In this document: positions 22,200-33,055 of the stretch, one piece after another
Layout of the letters: every line of letters begins with the position of its first letter
How positions within the stretch are numbered: the first letter of the stretch is position 1
NCBI GenBank assembly: GCA_022478985.1
Contig: JAKSZP010013314.1
Coordinates: forward strand, 89,712-153,711
Direction: 5' to 3'
DNA from: Massospora cicadina
Taxonomy: Eukaryota > Entomophthoromycota > Entomophthoromycetes > Entomophthorales > Entomophthoraceae
Length of the DNA: 64,000 nt
Notes under the pieces: model-generated
The model's database searches: none
Told to the model about the DNA's origin: nothing
Seen by the model: the letters and a program-made list of their open reading frames with translations, nothing else
Program-made: the position numbers and the translations under genes

Positions 22200-23410
22200 A
22201 GGTCCTCCACTTCACAGGGGGCTCTAAAACATAATGGCCAGCATCTTCACAACCCCCTTCAGATTTGTCATCAGAGAGGTTATCAATGCACATCAGTGAG
22301 TCCATCGGTTTTGAAGAATTCTCAGGACTTCCATTGTTGCAGGAGAGACCCTAGGTGCGCTCATATACCCTATTAGATGTTAAGAGCCTTTAGTATTATC
22401 ATGGATCAATTTTCACTTTTAAAGTAAAGGTTTGTGCTTCCACATGGCTTATGTTTTGGACAAAAGATGGCCTGAGGAGAGGGTGAGGGAGATAGAGGTA
22501 GCTTTGGGAAAGGATGGTACGATGAAACTATTTTTGAGGCTTCCCTGGAGAAATAAGGGAGCAAGTGATAGGAATGGCTGCCTTCACCAACTGGCTTTTT
22601 TGTGCGGAAGAAGGAGGGGAGCTCTGCCCTGTTTGGCAATTATTCTTTAGCTATCTTTTGGATATAAGGAAGCTTTTTGGGATGTAAACTCCGCAGGAGC
22701 AGGTTTCCAGGGGGAGACATCTGTAGAAGAGGCTAGAGTGGTTGGAATAGATTCTCTCCTAAGAGCTCCTTGCATAGGGTCAAGTTCATAGATGTTAGCC
22801 ACCGCAAGCAGAGTCTCTTTTATATCCCATAAATTTTTGAAGGTGCGCTTGACTGGAGAGATATGCAGCGCCAAAGAGGTATGATGCATTAACCCAGCCA
22901 GTTTATCAGCAATGGTGTCATCTAGAGGTAGAATGTCTTAGCAACAGAGGTTGAGCTTCACTAAGAAATTGCTCATAAAAGAGGGGATTCATTCTTCTTC
23001 TTGCAGATTAAGGCACATAAGGCCTGTTTTCACCTTTGTAAACTCTGTGTGGAACCAAATTCATCATTATGGGCTTGCTAAATTTCTGCCCATGTGCTGA
23101 GGGTGGCAATGGTGGGAACCATTATCTCTTGAGCCATATGATTCAATTAGGAGAAATGTACCGGATTTTCTGCTGGGCAGTTGATCCATCCATAACGGAT
23201 TCATACACAAACAAGAAAGAGGCAATATTACCCTTACAAGGGTTAAATTAGCTTGGAGAGGGTTTTATGGATAATAGGGGAACCCTATAAGGGCCTTGAG
23301 AAGAGTGCTTCAAAACCTTAAGATGAGATTAGCACTGGAAAACTGTAGTTCTAAAGCAGCTAACTTAGGTTCAGGTACAGCTTACATTTTGTGAATAGGA
23401 AATTTGTGGC
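22200..23410 (-). pseudogene. Element D: gag region, decayed
   Basis: Between the primer-binding site and the protease the minus strand has short frames only (22406-22639, 22647-22889). The second reads SPVKRTFKNLWDIKETLLAV, compatible with a capsid-like part. No intact zinc knuckle was found. The call rests mainly on position. Confidence 0.5.
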
Positions 23411-23415
23411 ATACA

Positions 23416-23437
23416 GGACCTATTATAGTGAGCACCA
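23416..23437 (-). promoter_or_regulatory. Element D primer-binding site
   Basis: The minus strand reads TGGTGCTCACTATAATAGG two bases from the LTR. It starts with TGG, as expected for pairing with a tRNA CCA end, and shares the first 12 bases with the sites of B, C and J. Confidence 0.8.
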
Positions 23438-23439
23438 CT

Positions 23440-24303
23440 TGTGGGAATTCAGGCTTTTTTGCTGCTTGTTAGTGCATATTTTCGCTCAAATTATCACAAT
23501 AATTTTCAGGAGAATTAGTTTCTCATAATGCGTGAAAAAATATTTTTAAATTAATTAACAACTTTTAGTTAAAATAACTTTAAGTAAATTATTCTAGGTA
23601 GGTTGACCTTGGGACAAATATACTACTCTGAGAATACTTCTAGTCACTACAGGTTTTAAACTCAAAGCCTGCACTAGGGAGGAAGCAGTCTTACCTGACA
23701 GGCTAACTACCCTTAAATAATTATAAATTAACTAATATAAAGGATTATAAGTTACATGATTTTTATTAATCACCAAGGGGGAAAGGGATAAGAAGAAAGC
23801 CCTATCTATATCTCAGTGCTTAGTATTTAATTGTTTAGAGGCTCAAAGTTTAGATTAGGCTATGCATGTCTGTTTTAGGGAATATGAGGGTTTGACCTAT
23901 TGGAGATCTTGAGACTCGCCTCGCTTTGATTAAATGACTGATAGAGGGCAATGGCAGGTACGAGAAAGCTGTGAGGCAATGTTTTAATACTTTACACAAT
24001 CATCAGGTGGTATATTTGCACTTATTGAGACCCCTCAACCCTATAAAAGGGGCCAGTCCCCATGGTGTAGGTTGAACTAAATTAGTAATTTAGGAGGGAC
24101 CTTAAAATGGATCTCTCAATTCTGCCAACAAATCTGAGAAGCCCTAATACCTAAACTCTTGCTATTTTCCTGAGTAGTTTAGTAATAGGCATTACCCCAA
24201 ATTGAGGGGCTCCACTAAGAATTGGTAAGGGTCTTTTGGCCAATTTTATCATTATTTTATTCAGAATTCTATTCACACAATATCCAACTTGCGTTGTCTG
24301 ACA
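23440..24303 (-). repeat. Element D 5' LTR (right copy, contains a SINE)
   Basis: It begins TGTGGGAATTCAG and ends GTCTGACA. It is collinear with the left copy except for about 120-140 extra bases at about 23594-23713, where the left copy has no counterpart. Confidence 0.9.
23594..23713 (-). mobile_element. tRNA-like SINE, copy 1, in the right LTR of D
   Basis: It matches 24841-24980: shared blocks are GGTTGACC, GACAAATATAC, CTGCACTAGG and GAAGCAG. Read on the minus strand it starts TAGTTAGCCTG (like a Pol III A box), and about 50 bases later has GTTTAAAACC (like a B box). The sister LTR lacks it, giving an empty site. Flanks TAAATTATT and TAAATAATT may be a mutated target duplication. Confidence 0.7.
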
Positions 24304-24308
24304 ACAAG
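24304..24308. repeat. Target-site duplication of element D, right copy (ACAAG)
   Basis: This is an exact repeat of 16975-16979. Confidence 0.9.
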
Positions 24309-24813
24309 AAAAGCGCCAAGTGGAATTTTTTCTTGCCTTCCGCCATTTTTGAATATAACATTGCATATCACTTGGCCATGGGACACTGATTCCAGTTATT
24401 ATATGGAAAAACAATCCTACCCACCCCAATCATATACTCATGTGATAATGGAGAAAATATGTTTTTAAATGTTACCAAGAAAATTTCATGCAGAAAGTTT
24501 ATCTATCTGCAAAGCGCACCATGCTCCAATAAGATGGCTCAGAATTTAAGTCTAGTAAGTATGATAAAGCAGAATGCCATACCTACCTACCTTTGTCATA
24601 AAAAATTTGGTCTGGTTTATGATAACCTTAGCTTTGGAAAGGAATAGTAAATATAGCACATTTGGTAAGGTCCTTTTAAGAGATTTGAGAAGACGCCTAC
24701 TGATACTTACCCTTTGTAGGATCCCACTAAGGGCTACCTTTTTCAATTAGTTACATGCTAAGCTCCTTAAGAAGTAATATTTGCACTCAAGCCTTATAGC
24801 CATGGGATCTCAA
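24304..24813 (+). pseudogene. Element A: integrase, remaining C-terminal part
   Basis: After D the plus strand gives THVIMEKICF and, in the next frame, DNGENMFLNVTKKIS, the second catalytic aspartate (DNG) region of a Gypsy integrase. HxxSAPCSNKMAQ follows in the frame 24459-24647. Later short frames have no clear motif. It continues the integrase seen at 16339-16974 and is cut by the SINE at 24825. Confidence 0.65.
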
Positions 24814-24824
24814 CAGTCTATATA
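24814..24824. repeat. SINE copy 2 target-site duplication, left
   Basis: CAGTCTATATA is repeated exactly at 24984-24994. Confidence 0.85.
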
Positions 24825-24983
24825 AAAAAGAAAAAGACCAATGTATCTGAGGTGGGTTGACCCTGAGACAAATATACCACATCAAGAATTTTTCTATATA
24901 GTACAGGTTTCAAACTTGTATCAAACAAAACCTGCACTAGGATGGAAGCAGGAATTACCCTTCCAGGCTAACCACCCCTTCAG
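24825..24983 (-). mobile_element. tRNA-like SINE, copy 2 (159 bases)
   Basis: It is flanked by an exact 11-bp duplication. In minus-strand sense it starts CTGAAGGGGTGGTTAGCCTGG, containing a Pol III A-box-like TTAGCCTGGAAGG (about 24959-24971). A B-box-like GTTTGAAACCTG (24904-24915) follows about 45 bases later. It ends in a T-rich tail (TCTTTTTCTTTTTT). Copy 1 in element D covers the same sequence. The tRNA origin is inferred from box order and spacing; the parental tRNA was not identified. T-rich ends are known for some SINE families. Confidence 0.75.
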
Positions 24984-24994
24984 CAGTCTATATA
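24984..24994. repeat. SINE copy 2 target-site duplication, right
   Basis: CAGTCTATATA is identical to 24814-24824. Confidence 0.85.
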
Positions 24995-25030
24995 ACCCCC
25001 AATTCTCTTAGCCCTTAATGTTTGGCCAAT

Positions 25031-25040
25031 TGGGAGGAAG
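25031..25040 (+). promoter_or_regulatory. Element A polypurine tract and start of its 3' LTR
   Basis: TGGGAGGAAG directly precedes TGTTTTGAACTGG, which has the TG start of an LTR. The layout is the same as in element H (AAGGTGGAGGAAG then TGTTGATG). It is on the plus strand and downstream of A's integrase, as required for the 3' end of A. No second LTR copy lies in the window to confirm it. Confidence 0.6.
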
Positions 25041-28000
25041 TGTTTTGAACTGGTTTGACCAACCATCTTTTAAATATTATTTATTATACTTATATTAAAA
25101 CTAATATTTATATAAGGGTTCTCTGGTTGTTGTAACTTACCTCGCCTCTTAGAACCCAGTTTTTAGGGAGTTGCCATAGTTGTACTAAATTACTATTAGG
25201 ACCGCCTCAGTAATTTTTTTATAAGTAATTATGATGTAGTAACAGATCCTTAATTCCCGCCAGTGCAACTTCCACTGCTTTAATCTGTAAATGAACTTAT
25301 CTCATTACATCAGTTTTCATATATGCTACTTTTATTCTAATCTTATTATTATATTTTTTCTCACAATGACCTACAATATCGGTAGTAGGGTCCTAATCTT
25401 TATTATGGAAGTATGCTGGTGTTTTGATTGCAATTACTTTATTATGACTAACATGGAAATAGCCTAATCTCTAGTAATTTTCTTCCATGGCCTATTTTAG
25501 ATACTAATCCTCTAGCTTACCATTCTTGTGTGCTGTTTAGTAAATATAAATTGCACCAATAAGAACTCTAGTAGGGAGAAGAGCATATCTAAGGAGGATT
25601 GCCGTCTGTGAGTGAAAAAAACTATATTGTTGGATATTCTTATTTCAAAGAAGGATTATATAAGCAGTTTACAAAGCTTTTGTCATATATAGATAATACA
25701 GTGTGCTTTACTTAAGTTGAGTAAAACTTTTTATATCTAAAAAGTTTATATCTTTGAGATGTTTTTAAAAGTTACTTTCATTTAAAAGCACTTTTGGATT
25801 TTTCAGTGTAGTAACCTGTGCATTTAATCATGACGCCCTTGCGCCAATTCAAACAGTCCTGATATCATCTTAATTTGTATTGTCTTTACATCGATTCAAT
25901 CAATGTCTAGCAGTCTAAGAGAAGAAAGTCTTGTCTTAAGATGTAATTCATGAGTTTCACATATGGCCATATGACATGTATATCTCTGTTGCGTGAATTA
26001 CAGTCAGGTGTTGGAAAAGCTGAAAGTCATAAACCATATCACTAAAATTAACTAGAAAGTAAAAGTCATTTTTTAAAATGGTATAAAGGACACAACTTGA
26101 TAAACGCAATACCTGTTTTCAAAAATAAATTTCTACATTTTTTACAAAAATTTCTTAAATAGTATAAAATAAAAACTAGATTCTTATATAATCACTATAA
26201 CCTCATGATCTACTAGATGTCAAAAGTTCTCATTTATTTTGGTTACAACAAGGCTTGTCGTGCAGTAAAGTTTTTATTCTATTATAAAGCATAAATCTTA
26301 AATGTATAGATGTCTCAAGGTTTGAGTCATCACCCAGATGGTGATGGTGCGCATAATGACCAGTTATTTTTCCAACAAATCTCGCGGTGGCATAATGTAT
26401 GTTGCTTGGACATGCCCAACTAAAAAGGAGTAGCAGATGTCATATCTGGTCAATAATACAATGGGTTTGACCATTAATAGGGTGTTTTAAAAGTCACAAG
26501 AGTACATAACTTTTTGAAAAACGCTTGCAATATATTCTCATATTTACTAAATTAAGGAGATTTTAAAGTTTTTGAAAGACTAGGGATATGATAGAATAAA
26601 TATGTATACTCACATTGAGCTTAAAACAGATATTAATTGCTTGCATACCAATGTAATCAAAGATTTTCTTAAATTCATTATAAAAACTAGATGAATAACT
26701 TCAGAACCTTATTAGTTAAGCCCAGAACTGCACGCATCTCAGTAAATAATACAAAAATAAAGTGAACTTGTCATACAAAATACATTAAATAAAACTTAAT
26801 CTTGAGGTTTCATTTTTACTAAGAAAAGCTAAAGAGAGAGCCCTTTAAGCCTTGATTTAGAACGCAAATTGAATTGGGAAGCGCAAAGGTGCAGCCAGAA
26901 GTTTATACAAAGGTACATGCTGGCCAGTGAAATAACATTATTCGCTTAAGTACCAATTAACTTTGGTTGATTGTAACAAAAAGACTGCTGGTCAATAATT
27001 TATAAAATGAGCCCACAAAAAAAGTGCAGATCTGGGGAAAAAGGTCCAAGATAGAAGGATGTTAGCTTAGGTATCTCATCAGGAATGCAGACACCTATAA
27101 CAGCTCAGCAAACTGTTTATTTAACTGCAAACTAGTAAGTTAGTTTTCAAGGGTACAAAATGTTGTTGGTAGTGTGGTCAAAAGCTCAAAGTTGTTATAA
27201 AAAAGGATTTAAGTTCTCTCTCTGAGGGATCAAATATTTCAGCAAACTAGAGTTTATTGTAAAAAATAAAAAGCAGAGGTTTAGTGTTCACGGCATCTGG
27301 ATGAGGAAATCTTCATTAAACTGCCCTAAACTTGCTAAAAATGGATTTAAACTATAGATTATGGTGGTAGAATGGAGAAGAATGAAGCATTGCAGTTAGG
27401 ATTCTGTTGACTTAAAATGGACATATAAAAAATCATTTTGGAGATGACCATATAAATCAATGATCTTCATTGAGAGATAAACACTAAATAAGTAACATAA
27501 ATCAAAATAAGGATAAGAATATTGAGAAGTTGTTAAGGTAATAAGATTGAAGTGGAATTTAAACCAGTTGTTGAGGCATTTTGCTTGAGGTGTCAGGGTA
27601 AACCCCTATAACAGCAGAGAGCCTTGACAAAGCCTCTTTACATCACTAAATTGGAACATTGTGACAACTTGTAAAAAACTATTCATGAAGACTTTCCTTG
27701 CGCATCCAGGTAAGCTGATAAAGTTTTTTAGGGTCCTTGACAAGGAAAACAGCTTAATGAAGTGGTTTTTACTTGGAACTTTTTATTAAACAGCCGTAGT
27801 ACCAGAGGGACTTAGTCAACAGAATAAAACGTCAAAGCTTTAGAATTAAACACGAGGGTATCTCTCAGCATGTCCAGTTCAGCAGCTGGAGTAGTAGAAG
27901 GCCTTGTAAAACAAAACAAAACTAAACGTTAACATTTAAATGTAAACGTATAAGTAGCTCAACATGTCCTTTAAACAATTGTATTTGCTGAGGGCCACTA

Positions 28001-28197
28001 AAGAAATAATTAAATCAGTTGTACATAAACTTAAATTAGTTACATGGTTATCTCCCACAATAATTATGTGTATGCCTCCTAAAACATAAAAATTAAATAA
28101 TTTCCCTTTATCATTGACCACTTGGTATTCAAAACCAATATTAAAGCATCATACAAGGCCAAAGGGTGAGAAGTGAAGAACAGATGGGGCCTGGAAG
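25041..28197. other. AT-rich stretch; probable 3' LTR of A at its left, otherwise nothing recognised
   Basis: The first few hundred bases are presumably the 3' LTR of A, but its end cannot be fixed without the 5' copy. From about 25.7 kb on there are only very short frames, including one on the minus strand at 27936-28121 with no recognisable motif. I find no paired LTRs, no RT, transposase, tRNA or rRNA pattern. Confidence 0.5.
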
Positions 28198-30046
28198 AAA
28201 TTTGGCTTTTTCACAATGAGAACTCTAAATTTTATGTTCTATGGTGCTCAGAGAATTAAGTAACATAAGTCTTGAATCTCTGGGATGCCAATGAAGAGTG
28301 AAATGGCTTTAAAGTGGCGATGAAATGTACTTTCGCATCTACAGGCTCCAATTTTAGCAACTACCTGGGTACAATATCTTATACTTTACCTATTGTAAAA
28401 ATTTATAGGATTGATTATTATTCGGCCACTAACCCCTATAAATTTATTACTTGAACAGGTTCAGTTGTTGTGCAATTCATCAGCGTTGTATGGTAGTTGA
28501 TATAATTGGTTGATAATAGTATGACGACTATTATCCATAGTTGAATGGAAATTCTAGATCTCAGCCCAACGCTCAGCCAGTATTTCAACTCAAAATACTT
28601 GTGATGTCTTGGAATAGGGACTCATTCCTTTGTACCATCTAACCCAATCTTCTCTCAGATTCCCATTAACAGTTTCTCCATTTTGACACACAGTTGGCAG
28701 CAATCCCCAATTTAATTCCGCTTCTTCTCTAGATCTCCACTCATCTCCTTACTCTTTTCCTTAAAAAGTCTCCCAATTATTGCACACAGCAATAATATCC
28801 CTAGGAAAAGAATAGAACAAATAAAAGCTGATAAAGTGTACTGAGCTGGTATATCAACTGTATACTCTTTACTAAACTCTGTTAAACTCTGTACTACTTG
28901 TACTATGCTAGTATATCTACTGTATACCCTTATTGACTAAATACTGGATAAAACTATTTACTACTAAAAACTATATCTTTTTTGGTGAATTCTAGGGAAC
29001 TTATAGTGGGAGATTTGGCACCCAACCCTCAGTTGACACCTCTTTGATGAAACAGCAGCCGTTGCCATTGATCACCCATTCTTGTCTCAGGAGTGATGGT
29101 CTTTCCCATCTTGGCTAGAGCTCCGTTGTTAGACATCCCTGAGACCTAAAATTGAAAGAGTTGGAAAACGTGTACCTAACGTTTTCCTCTCAATCCAAGC
29201 AAACCAACCATATTTAGCTTCAACCTGCTTAGACGATGATATTTGTTACCCATTAAGGCAGGTCGCAAACCAACTGATCAATTCACTAGATGCAGGCGGC
29301 ATCAATCACCTCATAATTTACTCCTTACATTCCCATTCAGTTGGTGATGAAACCTAACTGATCCCAATTGGTACAACTGATAGTTAATCAACTATCAGAT
29401 GCCCTATTTTGTCAGCAACTCTGCCCATTGAGACCTAAAGCATTCATCCGGATTGATCCCAATGGATCCAACTGGGAAAATAACCTAAAATCCCCTGAAC
29501 ATAGTTCCCTGAAATCAGGGTCAACCAATTTTTTATTCACCTCGCATTAGGGAATTATCCCCTAGAGATTCTAGTAATCTAGCCAGACGGGAATATGGGC
29601 AAATTTCACAACACCAATGCAATGAGTCATAAGGTAAAATAAATTTAGAAAGATAAAATACAATGAACTTATTAATTAGAATTCCTTGATATTTATATAA
29701 TGGCTCAGTGCCCTATGGCGGATAAGGCGCCTGGGTCCTTCTCTTTTTCAAACCTTCACTCCTCATCCAATAAAAAGGTCAATCCATGGTAATCTCTGTG
29801 AGTGGTTTTTATTTGCCATCTTCCCATTGTTAAGAGCTTCTAGGTTAATAGTTCTATATACTGAATGTAGTTGCATCAGGTGACAATCCTTGATCCCCTT
29901 TCATCAATCCCTACCCATTTAAGTACTGGGGCCTATTAGGCGATAATCCATCCAATTTCTAAAACTTAATCTCAGAGGTGAATATTTAAATTATTTTTGG
30001 TACAATTTCTAGTATTTTTGAATGTTCTTCAGCATGAAAACTGACA
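28198..30046 (-). repeat. Element J 3' LTR (left copy) with an internal insert
   Basis: Its left part (28198-28385) matches 50039-50230, with shared CACAATGAGA, TGGGATG and AATGGCT blocks. Its right part (about 29610-30046) matches 50230-50577 and 55866-55950, with shared ACTCCTCAT, TGAGTGG and GTTCTTCAG blocks. It ends CTGACA and is followed by a polypurine tract. About 1.2 kb between these parts has no counterpart in the other LTR. Confidence 0.7.
28390..29610. other. Unclassified 1.2-kb insert in J's left LTR
   Basis: It is absent from the sister LTR near 50230. It contains an imperfect direct duplication (GCTGGTATATCAACTGTATAC near 28845 and GCTAGTATATCTACTGTATAC near 28908) and a 9-bp palindrome CTGATAGTT/AACTATCAG at 29377-29398. 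The phrase GATCCCAATTGG/GATCCCAATGG recurs near 29360 and 29455. No protein domain and no terminal repeats were recognised. Boundaries are approximate. Confidence 0.45.
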
Positions 30047-30058
30047 TTACCCCCCAAG
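30047..30058 (-). promoter_or_regulatory. Element J polypurine tract
   Basis: The minus strand reads CTTGGGGGGTAA directly before the LTR start TGTCAG. Confidence 0.78.
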
Positions 30059-30059
30059 A

Positions 30060-31130
30060 TTCTGTGATAGGGGGACATAGGGGCTTAGAAACTAGCTTGT
30101 ACATGATTAAATATAGTGCCTTAGATGATTTTAGTGTTGGTATATTCAGAACCAGCCTTATATAGTACATGATAAGATCACTCATGAGGTGCTAATATGT
30201 TAGGTCACCCACCACACCAATAATGGTAGAACAATACAAGGACTCTGACATTGTATTGAGTATATCTGGTTGACTAGCATTAGATTACATAGTTTCATTT
30301 TTTGTTGTCAAGGTAACTCCTTGAGCGGAAATCAGTTGTAGTCTAATTAACTCATCAGCTAGAGCCCTCATAGTTAGTTTGGCAATATCAGGAGCGGCAG
30401 AGTCTACTAAGGGCTGAATACTATTGAAAATCCAGGCTCTCTTCCATGCGGAGCCTGGAATGGTGATAACTAAAATTATCTGGTAATATATTATTTGATA
30501 AAAATAATAATGCAGATGGCAAACGAAGGTTTCATCTTATGGGCTCTGAGGCTTCCAGCTCATTAAGTATATAGGATAAAGTACCATTAACACGTTATAC
30601 TGTCCCTTTGGTAGTAGTGATATATTGTGAAGTAAGCTGTAGATTGGTATTAATAAGAAGATTATCTCTTGAACATAAGACGTAAGTTTTAACCAATTGT
30701 CTGAGAGAAAAACCCTTTGGCATCCATGTTGGGTGAAAATAGAACAAACAGGAATTAGGGTGTGGCCTTAGAAGTTTACAGGAGTGAAAATGGAATTGAC
30801 CCATTTGTGAGATGGTCGATTGTAATTAGTATGTAGCAATGATCATGGAGGCCCATGGGTAGGGGCCCCACTCCTCACAATAAAGACAATCAATGGCAAC
30901 AAAGAAGCTACAACCTCATGCTATTAATGAAGCCGCGACTAATGCTGAGTCATGAACATTAGACAGTTTGATAATACTTCCTTTATAGTATCAAGTATTT
31001 TATTCCAACACCACAGCTTTATTAGCCAACTGTAGGTTTCTAATCCACTCCATGTCCTAAGTTTGAGTTTACTTAAAGGATGATTCTGGCTTTGACATGA
31101 GGCTCACACGTAGGGTAAATACTTTATGTC
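30060..31130 (-). pseudogene. Element J: degenerate Gypsy integrase
   Basis: On the minus strand a frame at about 30580-30830 reads TQHGCQRVFLSDNWL, where SDN(G) is the second catalytic aspartate block. In the next frame GTV and then RVNGTLSYILNELE near 30540-30600 is the glutamate block region; compare IERINGTLVFILRK in D. IDHLTNGS near 30800-30830 is a shadow of the IDHxTKW block. There are many stops. Beyond 30500 toward the LTR nothing further is recognisable. Confidence 0.65.
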
Positions 31131-31249
31131 AATTAGTTTTTACAGAATAGTGTCCTATATCTGTGTGTTTTAGAACATTGATGTACTAATTTTTATTGTT
31201 CTGGTGATTGTATTCCCAACAATCCAGTTGGCTAATAATTGTATATGAG

Positions 31250-33055
31250 ATTTCTTTTTTAACACATGTGGTACCCAACCCAAAATAGGAGCCGCCACAC
31301 ATCATTATTTGCAAATGGGCCAAGCAAAGGGATATTAGAAATAAATAAATTTCTGATATGGCACCTCAGCTAACAGCCTAGGAAGCCATATCAGAAGGCG
31401 TAGAAGCTTTGGGGAAACTATTTTCTGGCGCTCATTTTAGCTGGTAACCATAGCGGACATCATCAGGGTGGGAGCAACAGTGACATGGGGCATAATGAGG
31501 TATAGTTGTGGGTTTTCTTCATATATGAGGCCGGCAATGTCCATTGGCTCAATTTATTGAGCAAGTTGATGCTCAGAGAAGTGATGAAAGCAGGAAAACA
31601 AGTGAAAGACTTGATGCGTCAGTGGCTTTCAAGATAATTGGGGTTAAAAAGAGGATATTTTGCCGTGTTGATACAAGTGTGGCTCTCACCAAAAGCGAGC
31701 TTCTCAATTTCATATTTTGCATCTTCCTAAAATCATGGGTAAAATTGGTGATAGGAATACCCTTAAGAAATGGCTCCATCGCCCCATGAAGTTTCTGGAA
31801 GAGTAGAAGGTTGGCAGGGGCAGCTGCAGCCTCAACTGCCATTTTATTAATATGTTTATAAATTAGAAAACTATTTTGAGGGCGAAAATTGTGGGACGTG
31901 AATTTGGAGGGTCAAAGAAGAACTCTGCCAAAGAAAAATCTGGTTTCACATGGTACGGCCGTTCGTCCTCATCAATCCAATTGAGTCCTTGAATGGATTG
32001 GATTAAGCCAGCACTGGGCCACCACTAGAATTTGGGCAGTGGCAGGAGCTGATTGGCCACATGCTGTTGACCATGGCAGATAAGCTAAAACTGGTTCAGC
32101 CACCAACTCAGGATTCTATAATCTGGTCAAATGTTTAAGTTTTGAAGGTTTTTAACTTTTGATTGGCTGCCAACTTGGAAGGGGCACCAGAATTTGCTGA
32201 GGTTGGAGGTGGGAGGATTGAGCCCCATTCAAAAATTGGGCCAAACCAGCCACTAACCTAACGCCAGAGGGAGGAGTGGCAGAAGTGGCAGAGGTGGAAA
32301 CCGTTGGGCATTTGTGCTTTGAGTGATCAAGCTCAAAGCACAAGGGGCAAATGGCGCAGCCATTCTCAACGTATGCCCAGGATGGGTTGAACAGGGGTGA
32401 TCTGATCACAGTGCATGGGGGAATTGTGAGGTAGGTGTCACTCTGGTATGGGTGGATTGTCACAAAGGCATGCGGCCCTGCCAAATGATCCACTCCATTT
32501 GAAACCACAAATTGCAACATGTGGTCTGCGCTATAAACGGTCAATCAAACCATGAAATTTTGTCAAAGGCGTTCTGGGAAAAGGTGGAAGGGCACTGGCG
32601 AACTGGACACCATTTAGGCATCATTTGGGAGCTGGGTGCAAACAGTGGTAAAGGGTATATTTTTAAAAATTAATGGCAGCTTAGATGCTGCCATTGCATT
32701 GGCCTCGGAATGGAAGCTGAGGTCAAAATACCCCTTAAAGGGGCGGAAATCAATGAAGCCAGCAGATTTAAACACCGCTTTGGCCATCACATTGATGGCC
32801 GCCCTTGCATATGGGAAGAGTTTCCCATATTCAACCTGGAGGCTGAAACGCGAATTGCTCTGTGGGAGTACCAAAGGGCTCTGGAGCACCACCTTAGAAC
32901 TTTAAAGGTGGAGTGTCAATTCACAAGGGGGACATAACACCCGGTAGCATTAGGGGGCTAGCAGAGCCAGCCTGAGCGCGCTTTGGTGGTGGCTGAAATA
33001 CACCAGATGGTGGCGCACCACCACCCCAAGATGGAGCAGCAGGCGTCAAGAGCAT
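31250..33055 (-). pseudogene. ORF1-type zinc-knuckle protein, family K copy 1 (LINE-related relic)
   Basis: Start ATG at 33055 (minus). The N-terminus reads MLLTPAAPSWGGGAPPSGVF, matching the + copy at 56170. The open frame 32614-32892 follows (EYGKLFPYARAAINV, GFIDFRPFKGYF), then 32152-32544. That frame carries HAFVTIHPY and a CX2CX4HX4C knuckle in ICPLCFELDHSKHKCP. The C-terminal part (about 31400-31960) has WIDEDERPYHVKPDF and PTLMMSAM. The knuckle and layout resemble ORF1 of LINEs E and F (CTHCDSFCHKAHAC), so it is probably ORF1 of a different LINE. No RT follows. Stops and frameshifts are present. Confidence 0.6.
31351..31396. repeat. 12-bp perfect inverted repeat (hairpin) in family K
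   Basis: TTCTGATATGGC (31351-31362) and GCCATATCAGAA (31385-31396) are exact reverse complements around a 22-base loop. The homologous place of the + copy at 35875-35920 keeps the shape in part (ATATGGC ... ACCATAT). Confidence 0.6.

Larger units (their letters stand above)
16980..24303 (-). mobile_element. Ty3/Gypsy element D, complete structure (minus strand)
   Basis: It has LTRs at 16980-17702 and 23440-24303, exact ACAAG duplications, a primer-binding site (23416-23437) and a polypurine tract (17703-17719). Its minus-strand order is gag, protease, linker, RT, RNase H, integrase. It is 7.3 kb long and inserted in the integrase of A. The right LTR is about 140 bases longer because a SINE was inserted there later. 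RT and RNase H are the best preserved pol section of the window. Confidence 0.92.

Noticed and set aside
22432..22650. Plus-strand 72-codon frame inside element D
   Set aside because: It lies opposite the gag of D and has no motif; regarded as a shadow frame.
31424..31442. TGGCGCTCATTTTAGCTGG, resembling the primer-binding site of H
   Set aside because: Similarity between family K copies 1 and 3 runs straight across this place, so it is inside the K sequence and no LTR ends next to it.
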